This document shows positions 63,735 through 64,000 of a stretch of DNA of 64,000 bases, one piece after another. Under the pieces are notes generated by a model. It was not told where the DNA came from. It did not search any database and saw only the letters and a list, made by a program, of their open reading frames with translations. The translations under genes were made by a program, and so were the position numbers. The DNA lies in NCBI GenBank assembly GCA_947493145.1, contig CANLPZ010000001.1:310001-374000 (forward strand), given 5' to 3'. This stretch comes from an uncultured Paracoccaceae bacterium. Lineage in GTDB: Bacteria > Pseudomonadota > Alphaproteobacteria > Rhodobacterales > Rhodobacteraceae. Within the stretch, counting starts at the first letter, position 1. Each line of letters opens with the position of its first letter.

Positions 63735-64000
63735 AGTTAACCGCGCCTCTGGCCGCACTTGGGCGTGCGGTATTGGCGCTGGTGGCGGCCATCGGTCGTG
63801 TCAGCATATTTACCGCAAACACCCTATCCCACATCGTGCGTGGCCCGTTTTATGTGCGCGAACTCTTGGGATCGATCATCCAAATCGGATATTTTTCGCT
63901 GCCAGTTGTCGGGTTGACCGCATTTTTCACCGGCGGTGCCTTGGCGTTGCAAATTTTTGCCGGTGGTGCGCGGTTTAATGCAGAAGCCGTTGTTCCACAA
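63731..64000 (+). CDS. MlaE family ABC permease (N-terminal part)
   Basis: The first 90 residues of a gene cut by the right edge. It opens [20 protein letters not shown], with a second hydrophobic segment and [21 protein letters not shown], the typical MlaE/VpsC motif before the long periplasmic gap. Such permeases move phospholipids between membranes. It overlaps alr by four bases (ATGA), and the usual partners (ATPase, MlaD-like protein) would lie just beyond the window. Confidence 0.88.
   Translation, partial: MKLTAPLAALGRAVLALVAAIGRVSIFTANTLSHIVRGPFYVRELLGSIIQIGYFSLPVVGLTAFFTGGALALQIFAGGARFNAEAVVPQ

Noticed and set aside
1..64000. CRISPR arrays, insertion sequences, prophage or attachment sites
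   Set aside because: No direct-repeat array, transposase, integrase or phage gene was found; repeats are limited to those listed.

Overview
The window looks like a stretch of core chromosome from an alphaproteobacterium of the Rhodobacteraceae (Roseobacter-type), with GC content that is moderate by eye. The evidence is a 407-residue HemA-type 5-aminolevulinate synthase, the order rodZ-like > ispG, an M23 peptidase overlapping a bactofilin, a siroheme synthase-DUF2849-sulfite reductase-CysH-DUF934-Fpr operon, a DUF1127 protein, and short AAGGA-type ribosome binding sites. I see no prophage, insertion sequence, CRISPR array or rRNA. The densest accessory-looking areas are the sugar operon at 19.5-29.1 kb and the small SatD/DUF3307 cassette at 41.5-43.0 kb.

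Layout. 1-7.3 kb: DUF924 fragment, MFS transporter, queA and a large AsmA-like protein on the minus strand, then a peroxiredoxin and a DUF455 ferritin-like protein on plus. 7.4-11 kb: M23 peptidase/bactofilin pair, zinc-type alcohol dehydrogenase homologue, small NTF2-like protein. 11-19.5 kb: prfB, PBP1A, amidase and aminotransferase (minus), then an M48-TPR protease and a DsbA-like protein (plus). 19.5-29.1 kb: a LacI regulator diverging from an eight-gene minus-strand operon (sugar-binding protein, two permeases, ATPase, two sugar isomerase/epimerase-family proteins and two Gfo/Idh/MocA dehydrogenases), with two copies of one 14-bp operator between them. 29-36.2 kb: ispG, RodZ-like protein and hemA, an M20 peptidase, two tRNA-Asp, a phosphatase, tRNA-Val and an HU-like protein. 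36.3-41.5 kb: lon, a membrane protein, tgt and a DUF59 Fe-S factor. 41.5-46 kb: SatD-like/DUF3307 pair, IscA-type protein, tpiA, P450, Lrp-type regulator. 46-51.6 kb: assimilatory sulfate reduction operon. 51.7-58.6 kb: low-complexity Ala-rich anchored protein, infC (ATA start), orphan CoxS/CoxM-like pair, glutaryl-CoA dehydrogenase and small proteins. 58.7-64 kb: pyrC, a P-loop protein, pyrE, dnaB, alr and the start of an MlaE-type permease.

The sugar operon reads as one catabolic unit. A CUT1 ABC importer feeds two dehydrogenases and two TIM-barrel enzymes, the family mix expected for oxidation of a glycoside at C3, elimination/hydration and re-reduction; the substrate is not visible from sequence. 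The sulfur operon holds siroheme synthesis, sulfite reductase, a 4Fe-4S-type APS reductase and an electron-delivering flavoprotein.

The most unusual signal is in the 108 bases before the SatD-like gene. Four 18-bp imperfect palindromes sit at 29/29/30-bp steps, and the last two overlay a promoter whose predicted start coincides with the ATG. This suggests a leaderless, probably self-controlled gene pair of unknown function placed between two Fe-S assembly genes.
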